From NCBI GenBank assembly GCA_023424395.1, contig JAFADY010000020.1, positions 1 through 64,000 on the forward strand: a stretch of 64,000 nt of DNA, given 5' to 3'. The notes under the pieces were generated by a model. The model saw only the letters and a list, made by a program, of their open reading frames with translations, was not told the origin of the DNA and made no database searches. Positions 17,638 to 26,595 of the stretch are shown in pieces (the first letter of the stretch is position 1; every line of letters starts with the position of its first letter). Source of the stretch: Bacteroidota bacterium. Its GTDB lineage: Bacteria > Bacteroidota > Bacteroidia > Bacteroidales > Dysgonomonadaceae. The position numbers were made by a program, and so were the translations under genes.

Positions 17638-19407
17638 TTACTCTTCTACCGCTGCAAGTTCGGTTTTAGTTTTGATAAGTTCATTTAATTCATTCCAATA
17701 TTGATCGAATTTTTCGGATTTAAATTCCGAATAATTCATTTGACGACAGATATTAATCATTTTCTTGAAATAATCGGCCACCTGATTGAAATTGTCAAAC
17801 TCAAATTCGGTACGACAAATATCCGTCAACATATTCAAGATGTATTCTTGACGCTCAATGGGCGTAACGGCATCAATATCATCAAAGGCGTCTTGTTGAA
17901 GCAACACGAAATCAATTAATTCCGATTTCCAAAACGTTACGTGATATTCTACCGGAACTCCGTCGTCTCCCAAAATATTTATTTGCTCCGCGATCTCTTT
18001 TCCGCGCAGCAAACGGGTTCTCGCCTCGTTCACCATCGACGTCCAATCATCGGAAATATGCTCCGAAATGTATTCTTCAAATTCAGGGTATTCAATATAT
18101 TTTGAGTATGAATCAATCGGGTTAATGGCGGGATAACGTTTTCTATCGGCTCTGTCTTGTTCCAACGCGTAAAAACAGCGGGCTACTTTTTTGGTGTTTT
18201 CGGTTACCGGCTCTTTCAGGTTACCTCCGGCGGGCGAAACAGTTCCGATAAACGTAATGGAGCCTTCTTTTCCGTTGTTGAGCACTACGTGTCCGGCGCG
18301 GCCATAGAAATTTGAAATAATGGACGATAAGTCCATCGGGAACGCGTCGGGACCGGGAAGTTCTTCCAAACGGTTACTCATTTCGCGCAACGCTTGCGCC
18401 CAACGCGAAGTGGAGTCGGCCATTAACAAGATTTTTAATCCCATTGCACGGTAATATTCTCCAATGGCCATCGCGGTGTACACCGAGGCTTCGCGCGCCG
18501 CCACAGGCATATTCGATGTGTTTGCCACAATAATGGTGCGTTCCATTAATTTGCGCCCGGTGTGCGGATCCACCAATTCGGGGAATTCGGTGAAAATTTC
18601 CACCACCTCGTTGGCACGCTCGCCGCAAGCCGCCATAATCACGATGTCTGCTTCGGCCTGTTTCGAAATAGCGTGCTGAAGCACGGTTTTTCCGGTTCCA
18701 AAAGCGCCGGGAATAAATCCTGTTCCGCCTTCCACAATGGGGTTCATTGTATCGATAAGGCGCACGCCTGTTTCTAACAATTTATAAGGACGCGGTTTTT
18801 CTTTATACTGCGTTACCGCCACTTTTACCGGCCAACGCTGAATCATATTCAGTTCGGTTTCGTTGCCATCTTTGTCGGCCACAACGGCTATTGTGTGGTA
18901 AATATTGTAATCGCCTTCTTCGGCAATGCTTTTAATGGTGTATTCGTCCGTCATTTTAAACGGCACCATAATTTTGTGTGGTTGAAAATTTTCGTCTACT
19001 TCGCCCAGCCACGACGCGCCGGTTACTTTTTCGTCCACTTGGGCGATGGGCACAAAGTGCCATTGTTTTTCCTCATCGAGCGGGAACGTATATTCGCCTC
19101 GTTTCAGGAAAACGCCTTCCATTTTATCGAGATCGTTTTCCAAACCGTCGAGGTTACGCTCCAACAAACCGGGACCAAGCACCACTTCAAGCATATGTCC
19201 GGCAAACTCCACTTCGGCGCCTACCGATAGTCCGCGCGTGCTTTCAAAAACCTGCACATACGCGTTTTTTCCAACCACTTTAATTACTTCCGACATTAAT
19301 TTAACGCCGTCAAGATCGATGTAAGCGATTTCGTTTTGCGATACCGGCCCGTCAACCTCCACGATTACTAAGTTGGAAATGATTCCTTTTACTATTCCTT
19401 TTGTCAT
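17638..19407 (-). CDS. atpA: V-type ATPase subunit A (catalytic)
   Basis: The 589-residue protein is the ATP-hydrolysing subunit. It shows a P-loop GAFGTGKT at 234-241, the A-subunit bulge domain before it (about 115-185, with HFVPIAQVDEKVTGASWLGE), the catalytic-site segment ACGERANEVVEIF and MADSTSRWAQALREMSNRLE. It is followed 13 bases later by atpB. GAFGTGKT is the bacterial V-type version of the GPFGSGKT loop. Confidence 0.95.
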   Translation of the reverse strand: MTKGIVKGIISNLVIVEVDGPVSQNEIAYIDLDGVKLMSEVIKVVGKNAYVQVFESTRGLSVGAEVEFAGHMLEVVLGPGLLERNLDGLENDLDKMEGVFLKRGEYTFPLDEEKQWHFVPIAQVDEKVTGASWLGEVDENFQPHKIMVPFKMTDEYTIKSIAEEGDYNIYHTIAVVADKDGNETELNMIQRWPVKVAVTQYKEKPRPYKLLETGVRLIDTMNPIVEGGTGFIPGAFGTGKTVLQHAISKQAEADIVIMAACGERANEVVEIFTEFPELVDPHTGRKLMERTIIVANTSNMPVAAREASVYTAMAIGEYYRAMGLKILLMADSTSRWAQALREMSNRLEELPGPDAFPMDLSSIISNFYGRAGHVVLNNGKEGSITFIGTVSPAGGNLKEPVTENTKKVARCFYALEQDRADRKRYPAINPIDSYSKYIEYPEFEEYISEHISDDWTSMVNEARTRLLRGKEIAEQINILGDDGVPVEYHVTFWKSELIDFVLLQQDAFDDIDAVTPIERQEYILNMLTDICRTEFEFDNFNQVADYFKKMINICRQMNYSEFKSEKFDQYWNELNELIKTKTELAAVEE

Positions 19408-19515
19408 ATTATATAGTGTGTCAATTTGCTAATTTGCCAAGGTGCCGATGCAGTTGATGTGCCCAATGTATGTGTGTTCTGCATAACGGCACATTCAAAA
19501 AATGGCGTTTGGTAT

Positions 19516-20364
19516 TTATTCTTCCGGCATTTTTACATCGCCTTTTAAACCTGTGATTAGTTCGCGAAAAACACGTTCGCCTTCTTCGGCATTAAGGCTT
19601 ACCCAACGTTCAAGAATTTGTAGTTTGCAGAGATAAGCGAAAATATAATCGATGTTAAAATAATCGAAAACGGTATTTTCTTCGAGCCAATCCCAACGAA
19701 GTTTGTCGATTTTTCGTTCACGATCATAAATATCGGTTTCTTCGGAAAGTCGCACGAGCGGATCGAAATAATCGAGTTCCATACTCAACCCGAAATCGCG
19801 GGCGTTTGGATTTTCACGAATGGTTTGCGCCACTTCGTTGTTCCCGACAACCACGTGATCGATCGGCAAATTATATTTCCGGCTGTAGATGGACGAAAGA
19901 ACGTTCCCGATATTCAGATTTAGTTCGAACCATTTAGCTATGAGCGAGTTTTCTGACTTCATTCCATAATCCATATAGAATGAAGTCATCAAGTCTTCCC
20001 AAAGGCGATTTTCGTTTTGGGCATTTTCGTCGAGCCACGTGCGGATGTAATTGCTGAAATAATCGGGGATTCGTTTGTTTCCCACTTCAAAATCTACTTC
20101 CACGGCATCCAACGTTTCTTTTAGTTCTTCCGCCGTAATGCTTCCTTGCGCATTTAAAGGCGTGTTGCGATCCTTGAGAAAAGCTATGAGGTTAGCGTTG
20201 TCGTAGTTGAGGAAATACTTGTCGATAAGCGCTTTGTCTTTCGGGTGCAAAACCTCATCGAGCATCGTCCTGAATTCCTCCACCGTAAAGGGCAGTTTAA
20301 CGCTGTCGAACGAAATATCGGGTAAACCGGATACGAAATAATAATATTGATTTTCAAAAGCCAT
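19516..20364 (-). CDS. DUF2764 family protein, probable V-ATPase C/d-like stalk subunit
   Basis: The 282-residue protein is helical with no catalytic motif. It starts FENQYYYFVSGLPDISFDSV, the DUF2764 opening. In Bacteroidota this family sits between V-ATPase subunits E and A, as here, and it is about the size expected for subunit C (NtpC), which joins the central stalk to the rotor ring. Assigning that role is an inference from position. The 108-base gap before atpA is the longest in the first half of the operon. Confidence 0.78.
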   Translation of the reverse strand: MAFENQYYYFVSGLPDISFDSVKLPFTVEEFRTMLDEVLHPKDKALIDKYFLNYDNANLIAFLKDRNTPLNAQGSITAEELKETLDAVEVDFEVGNKRIPDYFSNYIRTWLDENAQNENRLWEDLMTSFYMDYGMKSENSLIAKWFELNLNIGNVLSSIYSRKYNLPIDHVVVGNNEVAQTIRENPNARDFGLSMELDYFDPLVRLSEETDIYDRERKIDKLRWDWLEENTVFDYFNIDYIFAYLCKLQILERWVSLNAEEGERVFRELITGLKGDVKMPEE

Positions 20365-20376
20365 TTGATACGGGTT

Positions 20377-20967
20377 TTATCCGAAAAGCATTTGACGAAT
20401 CTGCGGACGCAGAAACTCTTTGAAATACTCGATGAATTCTTCCTCACCGAATTTCACTTTGTAAGAACCATCTTCGGGCAAGAGTGTGAAGCCGGTTTTT
20501 ATTCCGTTTACCGATTCAATATTCAAGCCATTGTCCAAAAGATTTTTCGCGTTGGCGGAAATGTAATTTTTTAGCTCATCGGCATTGGCCACTCCGATAG
20601 TTAATTTTTCGTTTTTCGACCAATTTTGCACCAAATCAACAATCAGTTTCTGCATAAACGTTTTGTCTTCGGTGGCGGCTTTCACATTAGAAGTAGACAA
20701 CTCGTCTGTTACAAGGTTCGTTATTTCGGTTTTCAACGCTTCGGAAGCCTGCGAAGCATACATTTTCAGCTCCGATTCGGTTTGTCTTTTCAATTCCAAA
20801 GTCTGTTTATCAGCTGTTGAAACAATGTGCGCCGCTTCTTTTTTCGCGTCTTCCAAAATCTTGTGTTCCGTTTGTTTTGCTTCGGCAACAATTCTGTCGG
20901 CTTCTTCTTTTCCCTTCTCTACTCCTTCTGAGTATAGTTTTGAGGTAAGTTCTTGAATTTTATCCAT
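20377..20967 (-). CDS. atpE: V-type ATPase subunit E (peripheral stalk)
   Basis: The 196-residue protein has an N-terminal, Glu/Lys/Ala-rich coiled coil (about 1-85, with KGKEEADRIVAEAKQTEHKI) and a compact C-terminal domain, the layout of the V-ATPase peripheral stalk subunit E. It is the first gene of the operon and is followed after 12 bases by the DUF2764 gene. Its usual partner, the short coiled-coil subunit G/H, was not found in the operon. Confidence 0.85.
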   Translation of the reverse strand: MDKIQELTSKLYSEGVEKGKEEADRIVAEAKQTEHKILEDAKKEAAHIVSTADKQTLELKRQTESELKMYASQASEALKTEITNLVTDELSTSNVKAATEDKTFMQKLIVDLVQNWSKNEKLTIGVANADELKNYISANAKNLLDNGLNIESVNGIKTGFTLLPEDGSYKVKFGEEEFIEYFKEFLRPQIRQMLFG

Positions 20968-21050
20968 ATATAATGATGCTACTTATTTCTTAACAAAGAT
21001 TAAATTGGTTCTGATTTGTATTGAATACTCGTATTACCGAATGCAATACA

Positions 21051-21058
21051 CAAAGATA
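21051..21058 (-). promoter_or_regulatory. Likely -7 element of the V-ATPase operon promoter
   Basis: On the minus strand the sequence reads TATCTTTG, 83 bases before the atpE start. No clear -33 TTTG is seen. The 239-base divergent spacer shared with the MATE gene holds nothing else recognisable. Confidence 0.45.
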
Positions 21059-21193
21059 TAAAAAAGTGTTTTCTTTAACTATTCGTTTTTCAGGAATTCT
21101 GACAAGTAAAACTACAATTTCGACTTAAAAAATACTATTTTCTGTTAAGAGAGCAAATATACAAATAAGACGAAAGAAAAAAAATATTTATCG

Positions 21194-21201
21194 TAATTTT
21201 G
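21194..21201 (+). promoter_or_regulatory. -7 element directly before the MATE exporter gene
   Basis: TAATTTTG ends 5 bases before the ATG at 21207. With the normal distance from the -7 box to the start site, transcription would begin at or very near the start codon. Confidence 0.5.
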
Positions 21202-21206
21202 CAGCC

Positions 21207-22514
21207 ATGGATAAAAAAATCTTTAGGCTAGCACTTCCCAACATCATAACAAATATCACTGTACCTCTTCTTGGAATGATCGATATTGCCATTGCCGGTC
21301 ACTTGGGATCAGCGGTTTATATTGGCGCTATTGCATTGGGTGCCAACATTTTCAATATGATTTATTGGAATTTTGGATTTATCAGAATGAGTTCGAGCGG
21401 ATTTGCGGCTCAAGCTTACGGGGCGAGAAACCTCACGGAATCGATGAATGTTTTTATCCGTTCGTTGGCGATTGGTTTGGCTATTGGCCTTTTGATAGTT
21501 CTGCTACAATACCCCATTGGGAAATTTGCTTTGAGTTTAATACAATCGGGCGAGGAATCGCGACAATATGTTGAGACTTATTTTCGAATCGTGGTTTGGG
21601 GAGCGCCCGCGGTACTTGGGTTGTACGCTTTTAAAGGGTGGTTTATCGGGATGCAGAACGCAAAGCTACCCATGATCATTGCCATTTCGAATAATGTGTT
21701 GAATATTTTGCTGAGTTTGCTTTTCGTATTCGTTTTCGACATGAAAATAGCGGGAATTGCCCTCGGTACGATGCTTTCGCAAATCATTTCATTTACGGTG
21801 GCGGCAATATTTTGGATAGTTTATTATGGCCGTTTACGCAAATACATTCGTAAAGAAACCATTTGGGAACGAAAATCCCTCCGGTTATTTTTTAAAGTGA
21901 ACGGCGATGTTTTTGTACGTACATTCTTGCTTACGCTTGTAACCACGTTTTTTACTTTCGCCTCGTCGGGTATGGGCGAGACCATTTTGGCCGTAAACGC
22001 GCTACTGATGCAGTTTTTCATGCTCTTTTCGTATTTCATGGATGGTTTTGCCTACGCGGGAGAAGCCCTCACAGGCCGGTTTATTGGAGCGAACAATCCT
22101 TCGCAGCTAAAATTGATGCTCAAACGCATTTTCTTTTGGGGATTTATCGTGAGCGCGGTTTCGGTTGTTTTGTACACATTTTTTCCAAACCAAATTTTGC
22201 AAATTCTCACCAATGATCACGAAGTTATAGAAACCACCAAACAATTCATCTTTTGGACTGTACTGATTCCCATTACCGGGTTTGCCGCATTCCTTTGGGA
22301 CGGCATTTTTGTGGGCGCCACAGCGTCGAAAGAAATGCGTAACGCAATGATTTTCTCGTCGATAGTATTTTTCGCCTGTTATTTCATTTCTGTTCCTTTG
22401 TTGGGTAATAACGGGTTGTGGTTATCCTTTATCCTTTATCTTTCCATTCGCGGAATCACGCAAACAATTTGGGCGAAGAAGGCGTTATTCAAAGAGCCAA
22501 GCATCACAAATTAA
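21207..22514 (+). CDS. MATE-family multidrug/cation exporter (DinF-like)
   Basis: The 435-residue protein has about twelve hydrophobic helices in two similar halves. IFRLALPNIITNITVPLLGM and IDIAIAGHLGSAVYIGAIAL at the N terminus are the standard MATE opening, and the second half repeats it near MGETILAVNALLMQFF. Such proteins export drugs or metabolites in exchange for Na+ or H+. Next comes a LOG-family gene 15 bases later, probably co-transcribed. Confidence 0.88.
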   Translation: MDKKIFRLALPNIITNITVPLLGMIDIAIAGHLGSAVYIGAIALGANIFNMIYWNFGFIRMSSSGFAAQAYGARNLTESMNVFIRSLAIGLAIGLLIVLLQYPIGKFALSLIQSGEESRQYVETYFRIVVWGAPAVLGLYAFKGWFIGMQNAKLPMIIAISNNVLNILLSLLFVFVFDMKIAGIALGTMLSQIISFTVAAIFWIVYYGRLRKYIRKETIWERKSLRLFFKVNGDVFVRTFLLTLVTTFFTFASSGMGETILAVNALLMQFFMLFSYFMDGFAYAGEALTGRFIGANNPSQLKLMLKRIFFWGFIVSAVSVVLYTFFPNQILQILTNDHEVIETTKQFIFWTVLIPITGFAAFLWDGIFVGATASKEMRNAMIFSSIVFFACYFISVPLLGNNGLWLSFILYLSIRGITQTIWAKKALFKEPSITN

Positions 22515-22529
22515 GAATTTTATACTTAT

Positions 22530-23627
22530 ATGAAACAATTTGAAACAATTACAGAATTAACGGATTTTCTGACCGTTTCGCACATAGAAGAAATTGCCGT
22601 GCAATCGCTTAACCTTACCGAAATCGAGTTGCTGATGTTGTCTGTTCACTTCTCGAAATGTTTGTTTTTGGGTTGCACAATGTCCGATGATTTATTGCAT
22701 CACCTGCTGCCCGAAAATTTTATCTTCCCTATTTTGGATGTGCCTTTCAATGCTTACCCAAACCGGCTTTACAACAAAGATACACTGTACAACGATTTCG
22801 ACTACCTCTCTCCCGAAACCTACTTAAAAACCAAAGATAAAAGGGTCTACGATTATTATAAAAATTCACTTATTCGGCTATCCATTAAAGATACGTTGGC
22901 GCAACGCCTGCACGACCATTCCATCACCGATTCGTTGCACGAGTACACTTCGCGTTTCGATGAACGCAAAGTGGTGGCCATTATGGGCGGGCACAAAATG
23001 AAACGCACCGATGCGATATATTTACAAGTATGCCGATTATCAAAATCACTTACCGAGAGCGGTTACCTGATGCTTTCGGGCGGTGGCCCCGGCGCAATGG
23101 AAGCTACGCACGTGGGCGCTTGGATGGCAGGCAAAACCGACGATGAACTGCTGACAGCAATCGTCATTTTAAGCGAAGCGCCTGTTTATTCCGATGAAAA
23201 TTGGCTCGCCTCCGCGTTTAAAGTAATTGAACTGTTTCCCGATCCGTTGTTCGATAGTTTGGGCATTCCCACATGGCACTACGGACACGAGTTGCCCACG
23301 CCTTTTGCCACACAAATCGCCAAATATTTCGAGAACAGCGTACGCGAAGAAGGATTGCTCGCCCTTGCCAAAGGCGGCGTGATTTTCACGCCCGGCAGCG
23401 CGGGAACGATGCAGGAAGTTTTTCAGGATTTGGCACAAAATCACTATGAATCGTATGGCTATGCAAGTCCGATGATTTTTTTGAATGTAGATTTTTGGAT
23501 AAAAGACCGCCCCATTTTCCCCATCATCCAAAAAATGTCCGATCGGGGTGATCTAATGAACCTGAATTTGGGATTGTATGATAATAACGAGGAAGTTATT
23601 GAACATTTGAAACGGTTTTCGGAATAA
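22530..23627 (+). CDS. LOG-family (lysine decarboxylase-like) Rossmann-fold protein
   Basis: The 365-residue protein has an N-terminal part of about 140 residues that I do not recognise and a C-terminal LOG domain. The domain shows the nucleotide-binding segment VAIMGGHKMKRTD, SGGGPGAMEA, and the active-site motif in the form TPGSAGTMQE, where PGGxGTxxE is usual. LOG proteins cleave nucleoside monophosphates, such as cytokinin ribotides, or have related roles in nucleotide turnover. The Gly to Ser change at the second Gly of the motif is seen directly here. It probably shares a transcript with the MATE gene. Confidence 0.8.
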   Translation: MKQFETITELTDFLTVSHIEEIAVQSLNLTEIELLMLSVHFSKCLFLGCTMSDDLLHHLLPENFIFPILDVPFNAYPNRLYNKDTLYNDFDYLSPETYLKTKDKRVYDYYKNSLIRLSIKDTLAQRLHDHSITDSLHEYTSRFDERKVVAIMGGHKMKRTDAIYLQVCRLSKSLTESGYLMLSGGGPGAMEATHVGAWMAGKTDDELLTAIVILSEAPVYSDENWLASAFKVIELFPDPLFDSLGIPTWHYGHELPTPFATQIAKYFENSVREEGLLALAKGGVIFTPGSAGTMQEVFQDLAQNHYESYGYASPMIFLNVDFWIKDRPIFPIIQKMSDRGDLMNLNLGLYDNNEEVIEHLKRFSE

Positions 23628-24454
23628 CTATTTATACCTGTACTCAAAAACTGAATCGTTTCTGTTTACTTTTATTGGAAATCCTTTAGAATTATATGTA
23701 TAAGAAATTATTATTGTGCTTTTACGTTCAACTCCTCTGTCAATATCTTCAAATGACAAAGATATTTGTTCAATGATATTGTTTCTGTTGGTATATAAAC
23801 CGGGCTGCCCTGTTTGATAAAAAACCCGATAAGGGTTGTTTTTATCGTCATACTTGTAAATGGTTTCGCTTGTCAATAATGGCTCTGTCCTTGCAAAAAG
23901 ACTGTAATTTTGCTCCTTTACAACATTTCCTTTCAAGTCATATTCATAAGTGTTAAAACGATTGACATTTCCTTTGTGATCAGCGAATTTACGTTTTATA
24001 ATATGATCGTTTTCATATTCAAGCGTTATCAAAGATGATTGAACCATTTCTCCGTTTAAACTATAATATTTTATGACTTTTAGTTTGCCGGAACTGTCAT
24101 ACTCATAATCCATATACTCTTTGAATTCAGTAGAAGCAGAAGTCATTAGTTTCAATTTCTTGGCTTGGATCATAATATGAAGACGACATTAATTGCCAAT
24201 TTATATGATAATATTCCCTAATTAATCGACCGATATTATCATATTCATATTTATTCCAATAATATGGACTCTGCGTTTCTTCTATAAGTTTATTTTGATT
24301 ATAAATATATCTTGAATTGATTTTACCATCAGATGATATGACGCTTTCAAGCAAATTTTCTGTAATTGCAGAGAATAACCTCATTGTTTTTGCTGCAAGA
24401 ACACAAAACAACAAAAAGAGCTAATAAAATACCGAAGACAATTTTTAGTCTCAT
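23628..24454 (-). pseudogene. Frameshifted YD-repeat lipoprotein
   Basis: Three frames join into one apparent gene. It starts at 24454 with a lipoprotein signal peptide (MRLKIVFGILLAL, then LCSC), which stops early in that frame. After a shift near 24350-24400, the next frame gives YIYNQNKLIEE and YEYDNIGRLIREYY. After a second shift near 24130-24170, the last frame gives YEYDSSGKLKVIKYY, YEYDLKGNVVKEQNY and YTYNSKGFPIKV. The repeating Y-x-Y-(D/N) pattern recalls YD/RHS repeats. Either the gene is broken or the assembly has two indel errors. The repeats suggest a beta-rich surface or periplasmic lipoprotein. Confidence 0.75.
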
Positions 24455-24609
24455 AAATGAATTTAACGTAGTTCGTATTTATATAATAGATGAAATTTAA
24501 CTACAAAATGTTGCAATCATTTGGTTAAATAATATTAATTCATCTTTTTAAGATTTGAAGAAATAATGAAATGCTTTCTGAATAATGTTTTTTGCATTCA
24601 TCTTTTTTG

Positions 24610-24617
24610 TATTTTTG
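24610..24617 (+). promoter_or_regulatory. -7 element for the hydrolase-pdxB operon
   Basis: TATTTTTG lies 41 bases before the ATG at 24658. TTTG at 24591-24594 is a possible -33 box but is closer than usual. Confidence 0.5.
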
Positions 24618-24657
24618 GAAACAGAATATAAAGTTAGAAATTAATTTAATCATACCG

Positions 24658-25851
24658 ATGCGATATAAAACTTTCCTTTTAAGTTTATTTCTTTTTGGTG
24701 GCTTAATGATATCCGCCCAACCTCTTCCCAAAGCCTCTCCCGAACAAGTAGGAATGGATTCCGAACGGTTGCACAACGCCGATAAAATCATCGAAAAAGC
24801 TATTTCCAACAAAGAAATCCCCGGTGCGGTGTTGGCCGTGGTAAAAGACGGAAAGATGGCTTATCTGAAAGCCTATGGCAATAAACAGGTATTTCCTTCT
24901 ACACAGAAAATGGATGTAAATACGGTTTTCGATTTGGCATCGCTCACAAAACCTGTTGCTACGGCCATTTCGGCAATGGTTCTGATAGAACGTGGCGAAT
25001 TAAGGTTATTGGATAAAGTGAATCTCTTTATTCCCAATTTTGCTCCGTGGACAGATTCTACGGGTAAGAAAAAAGACATTCGCGTAATTGATTTAATGAC
25101 GCACACTTCCGGCTTGCCATCCTATGCAAACGTAAGTGAATTGGAGAAAAAATACGGCGCGCCCAATCCCGACGCGTTAATCGATTACATCGCTACGTGG
25201 CGGCGCGATTTTGAACCGCAAACTAATTTTCAATACAGTTGCCTCAATTACATTACGTTGCAACGAATTATAAAAATCATCAGCAAGCAAAATTTACGCG
25301 ACTTTGCCAAACAAAACATTTTTGATGTTTTGGGAATGCATCACACCGATTTTCAACCGAAAGGAGAAACATTACGCCGCACCGCACCTACGGAGAAGCA
25401 GCCTGACGGCACAGTATTGAAAGGCATCGTGCACGATCCGCTTGCGCGTGTAATGAACGGCGGAATATCGGGAAACGCGGGATTGTTTTCCGATGCCAAC
25501 GATTTGGCTATTTTAGCCGCAGCCTTACTAAACAATGGAGAATATAACGGCAAACGAATTCTCAGTCCATTAGGTGTAAAAACGATGAGTACGGTTCCCC
25601 GTTTGGTTGCTACACTCGGACGAACGCCGGGTTGGGACATTTTCACCGCTTACTCGTCCAATAACGGCGATCTGCTCGGGCCAAACACTTACGGGCACAC
25701 AGGCTACACCGGCACATCTATGGTCATTGATCCCGATAACAATATTGCCGTGATTTTGCTTACCAATCGCGCGCATCCCGACGACGGAGGCGAGGTTGTG
25801 CGCTTGCGTTCATTGGTGGCGAATGTAGTTGCGGCGGCGATTATGGAATAA
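24658..25851 (+). CDS. Secreted serine hydrolase, class C beta-lactamase family
   Basis: The start at 24658 opens a signal peptide (about 1-21, ending MISAQ); an in-frame ATG at 24592 would add a non-signal leader before it. The protein (397 residues) carries the catalytic SxxK as Ser95-Leu-Thr-Lys98 in FDLASLTKP and the HTG third motif in YGHTGYTGTS near residue 345. The second motif, usually YxN, reads Tyr193-Ser-Cys195 here. Enzymes of this fold include beta-lactamases, DD-peptidases and esterases. With an SGNH hydrolase gene 24 bases downstream, a role in cleaving cell-wall or ester-bearing substrates is plausible. Confidence 0.85.
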   Translation: MRYKTFLLSLFLFGGLMISAQPLPKASPEQVGMDSERLHNADKIIEKAISNKEIPGAVLAVVKDGKMAYLKAYGNKQVFPSTQKMDVNTVFDLASLTKPVATAISAMVLIERGELRLLDKVNLFIPNFAPWTDSTGKKKDIRVIDLMTHTSGLPSYANVSELEKKYGAPNPDALIDYIATWRRDFEPQTNFQYSCLNYITLQRIIKIISKQNLRDFAKQNIFDVLGMHHTDFQPKGETLRRTAPTEKQPDGTVLKGIVHDPLARVMNGGISGNAGLFSDANDLAILAAALLNNGEYNGKRILSPLGVKTMSTVPRLVATLGRTPGWDIFTAYSSNNGDLLGPNTYGHTGYTGTSMVIDPDNNIAVILLTNRAHPDDGGEVVRLRSLVANVVAAAIME

Positions 25852-25875
25852 CAGCAATAATTTAAATTTTTAAAA

Positions 25876-26595
25876 ATGTCCCATTTAAAGAAAACCTTTA
25901 TGTTGCTTTTCATCTTAATAAGCAGCATTTCATTTGCTCAAACTCAGGATTGGGCGAATTTGTCCAAATTTAAAGAAAGTAACTCTCAGATAAGTATGCC
26001 GAAAACAAACGAAGATCGCGTAGTTTTTATGGGAAACTCCATCACACAAGGTTGGATTGAAAAAGTCCCCGAATTTTTCTCAAACCGTGCTTATATCAAC
26101 AGAGGAATAAGCGGACAAACAACCCCACAAATGCTTATCAGGTTTCGGGCCGATGTTGTTAATTTATTTCCCAAAGTGGTGGTTATTTTGGCCGGTACAA
26201 ATGATATTGCAGGAAATACCGGCCCGTCAACGCTGGAAATGATCGAAGACAATATTTATTCGATGACTGAACTGGCTCAGGCAAACGGAATCGAGGTTGT
26301 GCTTTGTTCTGTTCTTCCTGCCTTTGATTACAAATGGCGCCCGGGATTGGAACCCGCCGAAAAAATAGTGGAACTAAACCGCCGAATTAAAAAATATGCG
26401 GAAACGCATGGTGCGGTTTATTGTGATTATTTCACGCCAATGGCAGATGAACAAAACGGTTTGAAAGCCGAATTATCGGAAGACGGAGTACATCCGACCA
26501 AAGCTGGATATGCCGTGATGGCTCCCATCGCCGAAAAAGCCATTGCAAGAGCGCTTGTTTTGTGGAAAGAAAATCACAACAAAAAGTACCAATGA
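25876..26595 (+). CDS. Secreted SGNH/GDSL-type esterase
   Basis: The 239-residue protein starts with a signal peptide (about 1-21). It then shows the four SGNH blocks: GNSIT with the catalytic Ser, the Gly in NRGISGQTT, AGTND with the block III Asn, and DGVHPTKAGY with the catalytic Asp and His. Such enzymes deacetylate carbohydrates or hydrolyse esters in the periplasm. Its TGA overlaps the ATG of pdxB by 4 bases (ATGA), so the two are translationally coupled, although no functional link is obvious. Confidence 0.85.
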   Translation: MSHLKKTFMLLFILISSISFAQTQDWANLSKFKESNSQISMPKTNEDRVVFMGNSITQGWIEKVPEFFSNRAYINRGISGQTTPQMLIRFRADVVNLFPKVVVILAGTNDIAGNTGPSTLEMIEDNIYSMTELAQANGIEVVLCSVLPAFDYKWRPGLEPAEKIVELNRRIKKYAETHGAVYCDYFTPMADEQNGLKAELSEDGVHPTKAGYAVMAPIAEKAIARALVLWKENHNKKYQ

